From Malurus cyaneus samueli (lineage: Eukaryota > Chordata > Aves > Passeriformes > Maluridae): DNA of 64,000 nt. This document shows, piece after piece, positions 35,208 to 49,474 of this stretch. Position 1 is the first letter of the stretch. Each line of letters starts with the position of its first letter. Both the position numbers and the translations under genes were made by a program. The notes beneath the pieces are model-generated. The model saw only the letters and a list, made by a program, of their open reading frames with translations. It searched no databases and had not been told where the DNA came from. The DNA is taken from the NCBI GenBank assembly GCA_009741485.1, contig CM019229.1, positions 3,610,877 through 3,674,876 on the forward strand, in the 5' to 3' direction.

Positions 35208-38200
35208 AGCCTTAAATCAAACTCAACCAGTTTTAACTAAAACAGCAATTAAATTGTGGGCAGATGAGAGATGACAATGAGTGCTTTCAGCTGTGCTTCA
35301 GCATTGAGCAGCCTCAGACCCTCCCTTAGGCAATAACTCCAACTCCAGGAAGGGTTTTTTGTTGGCTTTGCACTCAGGAAGATCAAAGGTGTTGGGGTTA
35401 GTCCTGGAGATTCAAAGCTCTACCTGTTGCAGAAGGGCTAAATCACCAGGTATTAATAATATATCAGATATTTATATCACTGGGTATTCATAAAATACTG
35501 CCACCCCAAGGTTCATTCCATGGTGGCCAAGTGGTAACCTCTTCACTGATGAATAAAAATATTCGAGACTGTTACTGAGGCCTTAGAGCTGCTGTGAAGG
35601 TTTCTTCCCAAACAGCACAAGAAGATTTGGCTCATTCCTTTTTAGCAAATCATTGTTTTCTAAAGCAGTCTGAGCAGTTACCGAGAGGTGAAAGTTGTGT
35701 TCTCACTGCCTGCCTCTCCTGCAGTCTATTCCTTCCCCAAACAACATGGATTTTGTTGGGGGACAATCCTGCATGGAGTTCTTGTCTCCAGAGAGAGCTT
35801 TACCAAGCACAGAACGATTTCCAAATCACAGCTGGGATGTTTGTAGAGCTGATTTTCTAACCAATGTCAACCAACATTTACAGGCAAAACCTTTCTTGTT
35901 TATATTGTATTTGATTTTCAAAAATATCCACTTCACAAGTGTTGGCCTGTGGTGAGACATCCAGGTGCCGATTCAGAGCACATGAGGGGTGTTCTGGCAG
36001 AATAATTCCTGGTTTCAGTTCAGTGAGGCTGATAACACCAGGGCTTAGACAAGCTTTGTTTAGTCTAATTTCCACCTTTCCATGCAAAATGGAACTCCTT
36101 GAGAAGGGAGGGAGGGTAGATTTGGTGTGAAGGTGTTTGAAGCTCCAAGCCCATAAATCCTGAGCAATGTGGCTGATTCCCAGGAACCTCCAGATGTACT
36201 TGACTCTTTGCAAGAATTCCAGCCTATTCTATTTTCTCCAGTACCCAAGGATGTGAAGAGCTTTGAAAAATCAGAAAAAAATCCGTTTCTAGTCAAACCA
36301 AGTCCAGGGAGATCTTACACAACATGATCCTTTGCTCATGAGCTTGGATCTGTTCCAGGGTTTTGTTCAGCCAATATTTCTCGCCTTCCAACCTCTTCCC
36401 CATGGCAGCTGGCTGAGGTTTGAAAGCAATTACAACCTGGGCTGATGTTTGTTCGGTTTGGAGGAGGGAGGAACTAAATGCTAAACCAAAAACAATTCCC
36501 TTACTCTGCCTGAAATGCTCTGTTGGGAGCAGAGCCTTTGCTCTGGGTTAAATCCTTCACCCCATCGGGAGCTCCAGGGAGTCTGGGTGCAGTTCTGAGA
36601 TGCAAAGAAGCTCTTTTGCCCAACTTCTGCCTCATGTTTTCTTCTCCGAGGGTTTTTCAAGAGGTTTCATCTCTCCCCTGTAAATTTTTACCAAACCTCA
36701 AGATACTCCCTTTTCTGAAATAGTGACCAGAACATTGCATTCTGTGAGAAGTGTCCAAATCATGCCTTTGCCCAGGATGTCTCCAAACAACCTCCTCACC
36801 AGGCACACTGCAGTGTTCTGAATTTAGAACTTGTTCCAAGGATTCTTTTATCACCCCTCATTTTAGGTGATTTGTTTGACAAGCCACAGCCAGATTTGGA
36901 GGTTAGGTTGAAAGTGTGTAGAAAACAACTTTTATCCTATTCACCTCCCATCTCACTTTTTTCAAATCCCTTCTCTGGGTCATATTTCTTCTCCACAAGC
37001 AGATTTACTCTGTGAACATGAAGGAACTGTTGCTGTTCACTGTGCAAAGCAAATCAACTCAATTCATGCGAGAATTCTCATTTCAGCAAGCCCTGAGACT
37101 GAAGCCCTTCCCTTTGCAAGGCACAGTCCAGCTTACCTAATGAGCAGCAAACATCTTTTGTTTTTCTTCTTATGGCCCTTCGTTCTTGAAATCAATATCA
37201 AATCAGTAACAGAGCAATCCTCTCTCCTATCCCATTCCCTGTGACACCTCCTGCTCATTTCTCACAAGCTTTGGAGTGACTTCTGGGATGGAAACAGTTC
37301 CAAACTGGGATCTGCATTCAGAATTCCATCTTGATTAAATTTAAGCCTAGAATCATGGCTGTGTGAGAGCTTGTGGGTACCAACTGTCTGCCCTGGTGAA
37401 TCAGAAAATGCTCCTTTCTCTGACATCACGTGCATGGTCCTGGGAAAGAAGCTCAGCATGATTGCAGGGTAGGGAAAAAAGCCCTGAAAATAAAAAATTA
37501 CATTGGTTTGAGGTTAAAATCCATTTGTAGTCCAGTGATGCCCTGGACTGACTGTCCTTTGTAGCAAGATGTGAGGGGACAGTCACGCACAAATCTGGCG
37601 CCAGAGGAACCTTGAGATGGTTTGTGATAACCAGACTGAAAAAAAGGGAGTGAGCTGAGGAAGCTGGCCTGGAAACATGCAATCTAAAAATCCCATGTGT
37701 TCCAATCAGTTCCTGCTCCTGGCTGCATTCTCTGGATGCCTCTGGATTCAGCGCTGCATGCAGAGCTCCACACGTTCTGCAGAACTGATCCTGCAGCCTG
37801 AACCATCCTGTGGGAGAAATCAGACCCCAAAAAACACTTTCAGATGTAAAGCTGCAAGTCTGGAGATAAGGGCTTCAGCACCAAGCTGCTAGGCCAGACC
37901 ACCTTGCCTGGCAGCTGGGAAGCGTTTTGTGATATTTTTGTCTTTCAGTGCATTTTCCCTTCCCTGGTAAAGTCCCTTCACCTTCACATCTGGACCCCAA
38001 GCACCTCCCTATGTCCCTCTGAAAAAACATTTTTCACAGCTTATTAAGAACTCCTGCAGCTCACTCAAAGTGAGGAGCTAATTCTCTTTATGGTGGAGCT
38101 GACAAGAATTTCACACTTTTTTGGGATGTTTTTTAGCCCATGAAATTTTTTTGCTGGTGACTCCTGAATGCTGCAGGGTCTGTCCAAAGCACCCGCCAAG

Positions 38201-40076
38201 GATTGCAGCTCTGGGAATCCTTGTGAGCCCCAACCCTCCCTCAGCGCAGGGCTGACCCCAGCCAGCATTCCAGGTAGAGAATGGCACGGATAAGGGGTGA
38301 TGTAATGTGTTTCCATCCTTCAGGAGCTTTTAAAAAAGGCTGGAGGAGCTTATGAGTAATGAATTGTTAAATGGTTCATGTCAAGAGGTCACTGCTGCTG
38401 CTGTGCCAGTGACTCATGAAAAGGCAAAAGGCTGATTTCTCTGAGTGAGCCGTGACTCACTGAATCTGCCTTTTTCTTCATCCTCATTGACTTGCAGATT
38501 TTCCTTTCCATTCTCTTTTACAGTAAGGCTGTTACGATTGTCGGGCTAATTTTGGTCCTTCCACAGGCAGTCTTTTTCCACTGCCCTCTTACCACGTGTT
38601 CCCTGGGAAGGAGCTGCTGCTGGGCTCCCTCCCACAAGGACTCTGCAGCCACTCTGTCTGGGCCATCCTTCAGCACCAAAGGGCAAAGCATTTCAACCGA
38701 CAGCTTTTCTCAGAGGTTTTGGAAAGTGGGGCTTGTGGCAGAGGTTGATCTGAAGGAGCTGAGCTCCTGCACAGCCACTCCCCTGTCTCTCTGGTAAGGA
38801 GGTTTCCAGCCAGGCTGTCCAGCCCCCAGTGCTGCTGATGCTGTCGTTTGGTCAGATCTATCTTTAGCTTCCCCCGCGCAGAAATCGTCGGTTTTTCACG
38901 TTTTATCAAACAACCCTGGCTCAGATCCAAGCCTGTGATTTTGGGTTGGTGTCCTTTGGCTGCCAGCAGGGTGGATCTGTAATGACAGCCCTGGCTACAG
39001 GCAGTTGTGGCTGTGGTGATTTCCCCTTCCAAGAAATGCTGTGTGGAAGTGCTGGCAGTGTCCCAGAGCTGACAAGGCACTGTCTCTGCTTCCTCCTTGC
39101 AATGTGGCCCAAATTATGGTGGCAGTTTCAGAAATCAGACACCCAAGTCTGGGCACTGGTGGGGTCACTCTCCTCAGGACAGCTTCAAAAGCTTTCCTTT
39201 AGGCTTCTTTAGGGCTGATGCTTGCCATGAAATGGGCAAAAAGGGTTTAAAGGATTGAATTGAAGCTTAAATCTCAACTCTGTAATGCATAAACGGTCCC
39301 AGTCTGCATCCCCAGCACTTTCTGGACTCTAAGCTCCACACAATTTTTCCAGACTCCTTTACATTCCTTCACTCCCTTTGTCTTGGTTGACTTTGGCCAG
39401 AACCTCCTTGCACTTCCAGTTCCTTCATTTCAGACCCAAACCTCAGCCAGAGCTTTAAATGTTTTCTTGGAGATGCTCTAGCTTTTTGCCACACAAGGAA
39501 ATCGCAATCTCAATGTAAATCATAATAATCTGGCAATTATGTCGATATTTTTAGGCACCACAGAGCAGCAAAGGTTGTGTGGATGGTGGACAGGGGAGGA
39601 CAGTGGAGAAATGGAGACACAGAAGTCATAGCAGAGAGGAGTTTAAGCACAGCCATTTTTGGTTATTCTCCAAAAAAAAAAAGGAGAGATTTGTTCATTT
39701 TTGATCATGGTTTGAGAATCATTAATAAGAGCATTTGCCCAAAAACTGTTCTTTATTTTCAGGCTCCTTTGCCTCCTGCTTTCATACAGATCAAATCTAG
39801 ATGGGAACCACGCTGTGGTTTTGGGAAGAGCAGAACAGCACAATTTACATCAGTCTGGGAGACAGAACCTGACCCGTAATTTCCAGGGAAAAGGAGTAAC
39901 TTAAACCACAGCTCTGCCATGATGCTTCTTTCCTTTCACTGAACGTTCTGGGCATATTCAAAAGCCACTTTAGAGATGTCACTCGGTGATTCCAGTCTCT
40001 TGCAGCTGAATCCATGACAGAGAAACGAGAGCAGGCACGGCAAAGCCTCGTGAATCCATGAGACATATTTTTCACA

Positions 40077-40285
40077 TGTCGTAGAGCCATAATTGTTTAG
40101 GTTGGAAAAGTCCTCCAAGATCATCAGATCCAACCGTTCCCCCAGCGCTGCCAAGCCCACACTAATCCATGTCCCCATCCATAGTCTTTTAAATTCTTCC
40201 AGGGATGGTGACTCAAGCGCTTCCCTGGGCAGCCTCTGCCAGGGTTGGACACTCGCTTAGGATGAAGGATTTTTTTCTGCTCTAA
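40077..40285 (-). mobile_element. CR1 LINE 3' end (copy 2)
   Basis: This is the counterpart of 23497-23705. It reads GAGCCATAATTG where copy 1 has GAGCCATAGAATTG. The longer form is the one expected from the CR1 family, so here copy 2 is the one missing bases. Confidence 0.93.
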
Positions 40286-40911
40286 TCCTGGATGCAGTGC
40301 AGTGATTGGCTGTTGCTCAGTGAGGTTTTAGGCTAATTATGGCATTTAGATGTATCTACACAGCAGCACCCGCTGGCTGTGGGGTAGAGAGCTCCAGGGA
40401 ATGTCTCCATTTATCCCAGAAATGCATCATGGAATGCACAAGCTGCTTGTCAGGGCAACTCTTTTTACCAGAGCTTAATTCACCTTGGAGCTGCTCATCC
40501 ACACAGCAAAGATGTGTGCATACCAACCAAAATATTGTCATATTCCTAATTTGTTCTGGAATATTCTTAGAGGTTGGGTGATGCTGGTCTTTGCCTGCTT
40601 GTTGCATCCTCAGCCCGAGATGTGAAAAGAGAGGATCTTCCGCTGTAAATCTGTGGTGGAAGATGAAATGAGCTCTTGCAAACCTTTAGCAGTACACACA
40701 GACTGAAGCAATGACCAAACAAATTATCCTACACAGCCAGGAATTCGTAGAAATTGAAAAGGAAAGAAAGACTTAACCAACATCCCTGATTCCAGTGACA
40801 TTCTGGAACCTAATTTCCACACACTCAAATAAATGTTTGGTCTCAGCGACCCAGGGAGGTCAAAAAATCAGCTCCTGACATTCTGCAGGCATCAGCTGCA
40901 GGCCTGTGGAG

Positions 40912-40913
<2 letters not shown>

Positions 40914-40944
<31 letters not shown>
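40914..40944. repeat. 31-T homopolymer (4 T in copy 1)
   Basis: Copy 1 has GAGCATTTTGTTGCAG at 24331-24346. Copy 2 has about 31 T at the same point. No other sequence was added. Confidence 0.9.
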
Positions 40945-40945
<1 letters not shown>

Positions 40946-43250
40946 TTGCAGAGTGGGGGTTGTTATTTACTTGAATGCTCCTGAAATGAGATACACTGGT
41001 TTTCCTGGACTCCTCCCAGCCCTTGGTACATGTGGGAAATACATCTCCCATCTGCTGCCTTCTGCTGAGAGTTTGTTTCTTTCTCAAATTCACAGAACCA
41101 AAAGCTGCTTCACAATGAAATTCTCAGTAAGTGGTTCTAAAGGAGGGGAAGTTGAAAAAATCCCGAATAAATTGCTTGGTTATTCCCAGCAAGGAAGGCT
41201 GGATGCAGGCACTCCGTCCTTGCACATTGATGTGAGCCCAAAAAAACAGGATTACATAAAACTTGCAGAGAGAATTAATTCATCCCCTGCCCTGAGCGAC
41301 TTGTTTTGCTTCAAGAAATGACAACATCATCCAGAAATGTTCTCCTCCGAGCTGGTCCTGGGGATGAGCTGCTGGAAGGGATCAAACATTTATAGCTCCA
41401 GAGGGACACAGAGCTTTGTGCAGGGTGAGAACCGTGAAGGCTGCAGGAACTGAGCTCCCTGACACCGAGGGCAGGTGATTTTGGGGGATTAATGATTTAT
41501 TTTGGGGGATTCATGATTTAAACACGGGTTTGTGCACGAAGAACAAGGATTTTCCTGGGTTAAAGCAGAGTTGTTGTGTCTGGAATTCCTTCCTGATGTT
41601 TGAGGGTTCAAGGGCAAGGGGTGAACAGGCCAGGCACAGGGATCTGGGATAGATAATCCACCTCTCCTTTCATAAAAATCTCCTGCAATGTTTCCAAACC
41701 TTTCTGAGGAGATAAAATGATGCTGGAAAACCTCAGTGTTATTCTTTTTTTAATCATTGTTATTTACTTTTTTAATTCTTGGATTTTCCACATGTCCAAA
41801 TAAGCTGCTGGATTCTCTAAGGTAACACAAACTATCCAAACTGCAGTATGGGAAGCACCTGGAATGTCAGAGATACCCATAAACGAACTAAAAAAATAGC
41901 CATGATCAATCAAGGGAGGCAGTTAAAACAAATAAACATGGAAAAAGCAACAGATTCATTTAAAAGTCACTCTGGCTCTGATTTGGAGAATATTTTGTAC
42001 TTCCCAGTAAACACTCCAAGAGACTTGGATCCAAAGTTCCTAGGCACCGGCCAAGCTGCCACAGTCCTTTCAGTTTCCATGATCCATCTCCTTTGCAGCT
42101 AATCCAGCATGGATTCCTTACTTTCCTGACAGCTCCATCACCTTTGGACTCCGAGTCTGTGGTTGCCATGTGTGCACATTTTCAACTTTCAGCACAGAGC
42201 ACCGGGATTTGATAGAATGCAGGAGGAGACACTTTTAAAAGAGCCTTAATTGAGGCCTGTCCCTGTCAAGGCAACGTGAAAACAGATGCTAAGATTCCTC
42301 TGCTCCCTTTCTGAATCCTGAATCATGTCATTTTAACCAGGAAGACATTTTTTCTTCCAAAAGAGAAGGAAAATAAATAAATTAAAAGGACATTTTTTTT
42401 AGCTGATTGACTGTGAAAATAGAGATAGAACAAATAATAAACCTGGTGCAATCTTTCAAATATGAACCAAACACAGAAAATGGGGCTTATCTTTTCAGTA
42501 ATCTAAACCCTACAGTTTTCCTGTGTCAATCTAGGTTAAGGGTGGCTAAGCTTGGTTTAGCTCGTTTATATAGATGTTTTTCTAAAACTTGGCCAGACTG
42601 AATGCCATGTGCAGGCAACCGAGATCTGACAGGCAAGACACGCCAACTGCTTAATATGAGTGTGATAAACCTCTCTGCCCATGTCAGTGTCTGTCACCCT
42701 GTCCCTGCTGTGAATGGCATTAAAAATGGCATTCAATAACCTGCATTTTGGTTGTGGTTGTTGGAATTAAAGCTCTGAAATGCGAGAGTCACGTTGTGTT
42801 TACACATGCTCCGAGTGTCCAGGGGATCTGAAAAACTCATTTCGCTCTTTTCTGCTTCTGAAAGGTTTCAAACTGATTTGGTTTCTGTGTTTGGAGGGGT
42901 TTTAAGTCCCTGTGAACCGAGCAGAGGCTGAGGGACATCTCTGCCCTGGGTTTCTCTGGCATTTCTTGCTCAGCCTGGTGTTACCTCTGAGGCCAAGGGA
43001 GTGCTGGACTTGCTCTGAGACCTGTGGAGGGACTCAGTTCACTAAGAGTAAATCAAATTACACTGCTAACGTGGCCTTCTGCCCAGGAGTAACTCCACAC
43101 ATCTCTTGTATTGAACCCCAGCTCCTTTCTATGGTTCTGGGAGGAAATGCATTTTGGTGCAGAGTAAAACAGGAATTCAATGTAAAGTTTCCTTCTCTGC
43201 AAAGGGAGATTCAAAATCCAGATTCCCCTCTTCTGCTCACAGCTAATGTT

Positions 43251-43315
43251 GTATCACAGAACCATTTAGGTTGGAAAGGACCTTTAAAATCAACAAATCC
43301 AGCTGGTGAGGCTCA
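43251..43315 (-). mobile_element. CR1 LINE 3' end fragment (copy 2)
   Basis: This is the counterpart of 26660-26725, nearly identical to it. The long open frame 42912-43349 runs through it and is therefore not credible as a gene. Confidence 0.85.
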
Positions 43316-45518
43316 TCTTAACTCTCACAATTCTACTTTCTCCTGGTAAGGCCCAGCGCTGGCAAGGCCTGATGGAGCCTGTATAAACTGGAGCCTTGGA
43401 GTCTGCATAAACCACATTATCTCCCAAAGCCTATAAATCACACACTTAACAGAGCAATAGTCATAACCAACCATAGTTATGACTGTGGAAGGGCTGAAAT
43501 GTGAGGTGCAGCACAATCCAGCTGGTCACACACAGCTCCCACTCCCTGGAATCACCAGCTGACATTGAGCTCCTGTAGAAATTGAAGTTCAGTCTGGAAC
43601 TGAAATCCAGCTCAGCCTCCGATGTGCTTTGGAAACCCAGCTCTGGAGCTGGGTTTGGGCAGCTCTGGGAGGAAAGTGTCCCAGTGTAGGGAGTGCTACA
43701 GCTTGCATGGGAGAAAAACGCCACGTCCTTGGCTGTCTTGAGAAAAGAGATTGGAATGTAGAATTGATAATGCAGGTGGCTTACAATTATAAACATTACT
43801 AATATCTGTAGCTTTTGCAAACCTACCAATCCTATGCGTGTTGAGTAGAAAGTGACAGCCTCACTGACCAATGTATGTGTGACACAAATGTGTGCACTGG
43901 TTGCTAAAGTGGATAAAGGAGGCCTGTCCCAGAATAAAAGGGTTACTTTTTGTGTGTGTATATGTGGTCTTTGTGTCTGTTATTTTGTTGCGGCTGTCTG
44001 GCCAACAGCGACATCCCAGCAGTGTGATTCTGGTCCTGTAGGTCCCTGTAGGTCCCTGGTAGGTCCCTGGGTGCTGTGAGTGCCCATTCTTCATCTGCCC
44101 CTCCAGTCTCTGACAGCAGCTTCCGATTCACGCCGCTGGACCGCAGGGAAACCACTCAAACCTCACCACAGTGATTTGTTTCCTCCATTCACTTTTGTTT
44201 TGACCAGTTTTACCAGTGCCAAGCAGGACCAGCCCTCTGAAGGCTCCCTTTACAAACCCTTTTGGGCTGTGAGCGTCCGGGTGTCCCCTCCAGAGCTGCC
44301 ACAGAGCGCCACACGGGCCAGCCTTGCCAAAACCCTCTGAGAAACTGCTCTTCCTTCCCTGGCTGCCCACACTGCCTTTTGTGGCTCACTATTTAGGGAT
44401 CTGGAGGGAGAACAGATGGAATAAATCCTCTGCGGGTAGCCAGGGGACCGAGGCACTTCTGGGAAACGCTGCCTCCTCTCTCGCTGGGTTTGTGTGCGAG
44501 GTGCCCGCGAGTCACTCGAGCAATTTGTCTGTAAATCTCGGGGTCTGCGGGCTTCCGGGAGGGGTCCCCAGGCAGAGATGCCTTGGATCCCATCAGGGGG
44601 AGTTTCCAGCCAGCTCTTCCTCCATTCCAGCCCTCCTGGAGCAGCCAGGAACCAGGCCAAGCCCATCCATAGATCACCTCTGCGGATTGGCGAGCAGGCA
44701 GGGGGGAGAGGGGGAGGCACACATTAAATCTCACAAGTACCATTTTTTTTCCCTTCCTCCTTCTTCCACCCTCCCCCCTCTCCTCCTTCCAACCCCCTGC
44801 TTTTTTCTTTTTTTAAATTTTTTTTCGGTAGCTGATGGCGGTGGTAAAATTCCAGGGGGCCAAGACAAACTGTTAAACATTGTGATTTCTAATGGTTCCT
44901 CTTGGAAATTGCTGACAGATGCTGGTCCTGAGATCAGACAGTGGAGGCTGCCAGCGTGAGGCGTGGGGCCAGCCATTGATTCCCTCTTTAACAGGGAAAT
45001 CAAAATCTGTGCTAACTCTCCAGGCAGACACCGTGGGCCACTTCTCTCAAAGTTTCTCCTTGTCTTCCCTCCTGTTTCCTATTCCCTTTCTCCTTGGCCA
45101 GACTTTACCCTTTGCTTTCTATTTTATAATTTTAGTTCACAATTTTCTGTGTCCTCCCCTGGCCCTTTTCTCCTCCTCTGTTCCTTTTTTCTCGCTCCTG
45201 GACTCTGTGGATGCTTGCCCGGCTACGACTCAGAGAAAGAGGAGCGCAGGAATTTGACTGATGCAGCAAGTTCTTCTTTTTGGAACCTCCAGCTCGCGAG
45301 GCAGCTTATTTGTGTCTCAAAATACAAGCTGGACAAAGCCGAGGAGGGAGACGGACAGGGCTGGGGTCAGTCAGGGTCTTGCAGGAGGAGAGGGAGGGGA
45401 GCTGCAGGAACGAGCTCTGATTCCAGCCAGACGGGAGCTGCCTTTTTGCGCTCTGTGCCCGAGCTGCTGCTGCACCCACGATGTGCCCCAGCCCGACAGA
45501 GCAGCCTGGCATTTCTCC

Positions 45519-46034
45519 TGTTAGGAATATTAATCCACAAGCACCAGAGGTTTATGTCCAAAAGGAGACAGAGGAGTCCCCCAACTTTATTCATGAATAA
45601 AGGGAGAGGTCATGGGCATTTCCCATGGGGTCTCTCAATTCATAGAGGACGCAGCCTCCTTTTACCCAATTTCCCGGCCTCGGTTCCCTCTTTCTTTCCC
45701 CATTGACTGAGGTACTTGAGAGGTACAAGCTCCCTGAAATGCCTGATGAAACCCCCTTCTATCATAAATGCCCCCCCCCCTTTCAGTTTACATCTCGTGT
45801 CTCTGCTCTGGTAGTTTATTTACATAGTCATAGATAAGTCAATCAGTGGAATTCCTATGCAAATCCTTCCATTGTTTCTTTCTATCTCCCAATATCAGAC
45901 TTATCTCACCCCAGATCAGAGTTTGTTTGTAAAAGACACTACCTTTTCATTCCTTTCACTCCTGACTCCACACCAGCTCCTTGTGGCAGAACATCCCCGA
46001 GAGCGGCAGTTTGGCAAAGGAACAGATTAGCCAC
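45519..46034 (-). mobile_element. Solo LTR family A (copy 2)
   Basis: This is the counterpart of 28956-29479, with the same TGTTAGGAA boundary and palindromic AATAAA site. The C run is shorter here. Confidence 0.8.
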
Positions 46035-46520
46035 TGTGAGGAAAATTAATGCACAAACACAGAGGTTAATGTCCAAAAAGGAGACAGAGGAGTCCCACAA
46101 CTATTCATGAATAAAGGGAGAGGTCATGGCATTTCCCATGGGTCTCTCAAACTGACAGAGGATGCAGCCCTTTTACCCAATTTCCTGGCCACAGCTCCCT
46201 CTCTCTTTCCCCACTGTCTGAGAGACTGGAGGGGTACAGACTCCTAAACAGCTAATGCAACCCCCGATTTAACACACATTCCCCTTCCTTTTTTCTTTTT
46301 TGTCGATGTCTCTGCCCTTGTAGTCTATTAACACAGCCTGGGTCAGTTAATCAGTGGAATCCTATGGAAATCTTCCCAGGAAAGGAAATAGGAATTTTCC
46401 TATTTTCCATAGGAAATTTCCTATGGAAATCCTTCCTTTTATCTCCCAGGATTGGTTTTATCTTACCCGCAGAGTCCCAGATTTTTTGTGAAGACGCTCA
46501 CTTTTCTCTTCCTTCCAGCC
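46035..46520 (-). mobile_element. Second family A LTR, abutting (copy 2)
   Basis: This is the counterpart of 29480-29985 and begins TGTGAGGAAAATTAATGCAC. The palindrome at 46407-46426 is perfect here. The right edge is approximate. Confidence 0.75.
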
Positions 46521-47899
46521 AAGTCTCAGTTTTGCTGGTAAAGCTTAGAAAAGCGCTGACACAGCCCCAGACATTGTCAGGAGTTTCAGGGGCCAGAACA
46601 GACCCGGGGTGTGGAGGAGGGGGGCATTTGTCCCTGGAAAGGTTCACGACATCTGCATGGAATTGGAAGCGGCTGCTCTGCAAGGAACACATTTCTGGCA
46701 CTGGGGTGGGTGAAATCCCCAATTTGCCTCTTTTTGCTGTGACTGTGGAGTGGGAACACCAGAGGGGTGAGAGGAGCACCTGGGAGCTGGGTTAGAGCAA
46801 AAGTTCAAATAAATGTGCACAGCCAGGGCACTAAACCTGCTTTCCATGGTTCCTCTGTGTGAGTTGTGTGGGAGTGTTTGTGTTGGCCTGGGGGAAATCT
46901 CCTCAGAGAGAGTTTTGCAGTCTGAAGGTCACAGAGCCAGGGCATCACTGTCCCATTGCTCTCAGCCTGATCTGCCCTCTCTGGTCCTGGCAATGATCCT
47001 GTCACTGAAATCTCTGACTAAAGTTATTTTAAAATAGTTTTAACTCGTATATTTTCCTGTGTCACCGTGGCAGGTGCAGGGATGTCACTGTTCTCTACCT
47101 TCTGTAGAAAACACAAACTTTTTGGGCTCACTCAGGCTGTGGCAGTCACAGATATTCCCTCAAAACCAGAAAGAATTCTCATGCTCCAGCTCACAAACTC
47201 CCAACCACAGATGGACAGTTAATACCTAATGACAGAAACATGATTTGAGTCTTCCAGCTCTTAAAACCCAAGTGCTACTCAGAGACTGAAAGCACTTGCC
47301 TTGCCTGTTAGACAGATGAAAACATATCAGTTGAGTAATTTAATTCAGTAGGAACAGCAGGGAAATAGCACAAATATACAAAGAAATTCATTGCACTTTG
47401 ATATTTCTGGCAAGACAGGGTGTGTGTAATTGTGTTTTTCATTGCTGAGTTCACTGCCCGATCACAGTGAATAAATAATGTAAGAGGAAGAGAATTATGA
47501 TTTTATATTCCTCAAATGTCTCTGTAGCTGCTGTTTATTATTTAGAGTGGGTAACACCTAAAAATCCCCTCAGAAAATGCAGTTCTGTCATTTCAGGCAC
47601 CGTACCCAACCAAAGTGGGTAACAGAGGCTTTTCTTAGCAGTTAAATAAGCTTTAAGAGCTGGGATGTGCTTGGATGGGGAGAATAATTATTCTCCTTCC
47701 CCTGAATATATTCAGGCATTGATTTGGGGATGCTTCCTGTGAGATATCTGGATTGGGATGTGCACAGTGGGCAGAAATTGCTTTATTTCCTGCATCAGCT
47801 GCAAAGGACACAATCGCAGATCCTCTTCTGAGGCCGAATTCTCTGGGCACAAAACAGGAGGATGAAAATATAAAGAGAAAATATAATCCTCTTATTTGC

Positions 47900-48035
47900 C
47901 TGTGTGTGAGAGAAGACATTGTTTTTATATTATAAAAATAATATTATGTTATTAAAATATTTAATTAATAATAAAAATATATTATATTTATTGAATATTA
48001 ATTAAATGTGATTATATTATATTAGAAACATCATA
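47900..48035. repeat. AT-rich region, short version (copy 2)
   Basis: This is a single AT-rich unit where copy 1 (31390-31625) has two. Confidence 0.7.
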
Positions 48036-48656
48036 CATGGGTAGACATGGAGCAGTGGGGTTTTTACCTCCCCTGATCTGGTGCTTTGCCAAACTGTGCA
48101 GATCACCCAAATCACCTGCAGGAGGAGGAACAACATAATGGAGTTTTTCTTGACATGTTTTGTTTTCTGCCTGGAGATGCTCCCATGGTAAACCAAGCTG
48201 TGATGGGAGAGAGAATGGGGGCAAAGAAGGTGCAGAACACATCAAAAATCACGGCAGGGCCTCTACAGAGCCAAATTCCTTTGCACAGGGCAAGAACTGA
48301 GTGGGGTGAAAAAACCCTATAGGTGAAACTCCAGGAGATGTGCTGAAGATGATTCAGTATTAACAGCATTTGTCAAAAATAATTTCTTTTGCCCTCCTGC
48401 AGATTGAAAACACATTGGCTGCTGAAGGAGATGGAACCAAAGTGTTTTCAGTACCTATTACAGAAAATGTAGGAGACCCCTGAGCAGGAAATTTCTGGAA
48501 AAGAAGAAGGGAGAGGTTCAGCTTTTGCTCGCCCAGCAGTCAGGGAATCCTGCAGGTGCCAGGCAAGAACTCCCCTCTGGCTTCTGTCAGCCACAAATGG
48601 GAGCCACCAATGTCCCCAGAGCTTGTATTCCTGGGTGCAGAGATCCGGGAAGGTTT

Positions 48657-48755
48657 GGGTGAGGAATTTCAGGGGTGAACAATTCCAGGGGTGAGGAATT
48701 TCAGGGATAAGCAATTCCAGGGATGAGCAATTCCAAGGGTGAAGAATGTCAGCAT
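48657..48755. repeat. 16-bp VNTR, about 6 units (copy 2)
   Basis: The units are variants of GGGATGAGCAATTCCA. One more unit is present than in copy 1 (32250-32335) and the variants are in a different order. Confidence 0.85.
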
Positions 48756-49474
48756 TCTCGAGCTGACTGTCCCAACCTGATTTCTGCCCCTGGAGGAACA
48801 CCAGGCAGGTCCTGCCCCTGAGCCAGCCCTGACACTGATGTGTGTCTGACCATCCTGCCCTCTCTCCTTTCTCCCAGATTTTCCTAACCCTGCTGCCTTT
48901 ATTCCCAGCTCCAGATGGAAGTGTTGAAAGGCAGCCCCGAGAGAAGCTTTTCTTGCTCATAATTAGTATTTTTCTAAACTTTATCAGCTCTGCCTAGCCC
49001 CTTCTGGACAGAGATGGATAATTCCCTTCTGTGATGAGATGAGTAATTTATGTTTGCTGTTTTACACCTTTGTCTGTGCCCTGTTGGTAAATGTTTAGAA
49101 AAGTCAGAGATGCCCTCAGGAATCAGCCACAACTCCAGGAAGGGCTCAGCTTTGGGTAGTTCAGCTTTTCCCAATTTCTGCTTTCAAAGAGCCCCCCTGA
49201 GGGAACCCCAGACCTTTCAGGGGGGACTCTGGGGGTCCCTCACTGCTGCAGCCAGGGAAGGGAAAGCCAAGGAAAAACAAATGCAGAGCTCAGAGGAGCA
49301 GAAAGGGAGTGTGGGATGAGCCAGGCAGTGGGGGAGGTTTAGATTGTCATTTTTGGGGCAGCACAGCTCAGCCTGGAGAGAAACCACAGAGGAACCTCAG
49401 GTGTAGCAAGAAATGGTGAGATTCTGCAGGGCAGAGGTTGGTGATGGATCAGGTGGGGGGGAGCAGAACATTTC

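Noticed and set aside
42912..43349. 145-codon open frame
   Set aside because: It passes through a CR1 fragment and in copy 1 is shorter because of one-base differences.
44963..45706. Longest open frame (247 codons) in the window
   Set aside because: In copy 1 the same region gives a different, shorter frame because of one-base indels, and the frame runs antisense into an LTR. Its length depends on sequence errors.
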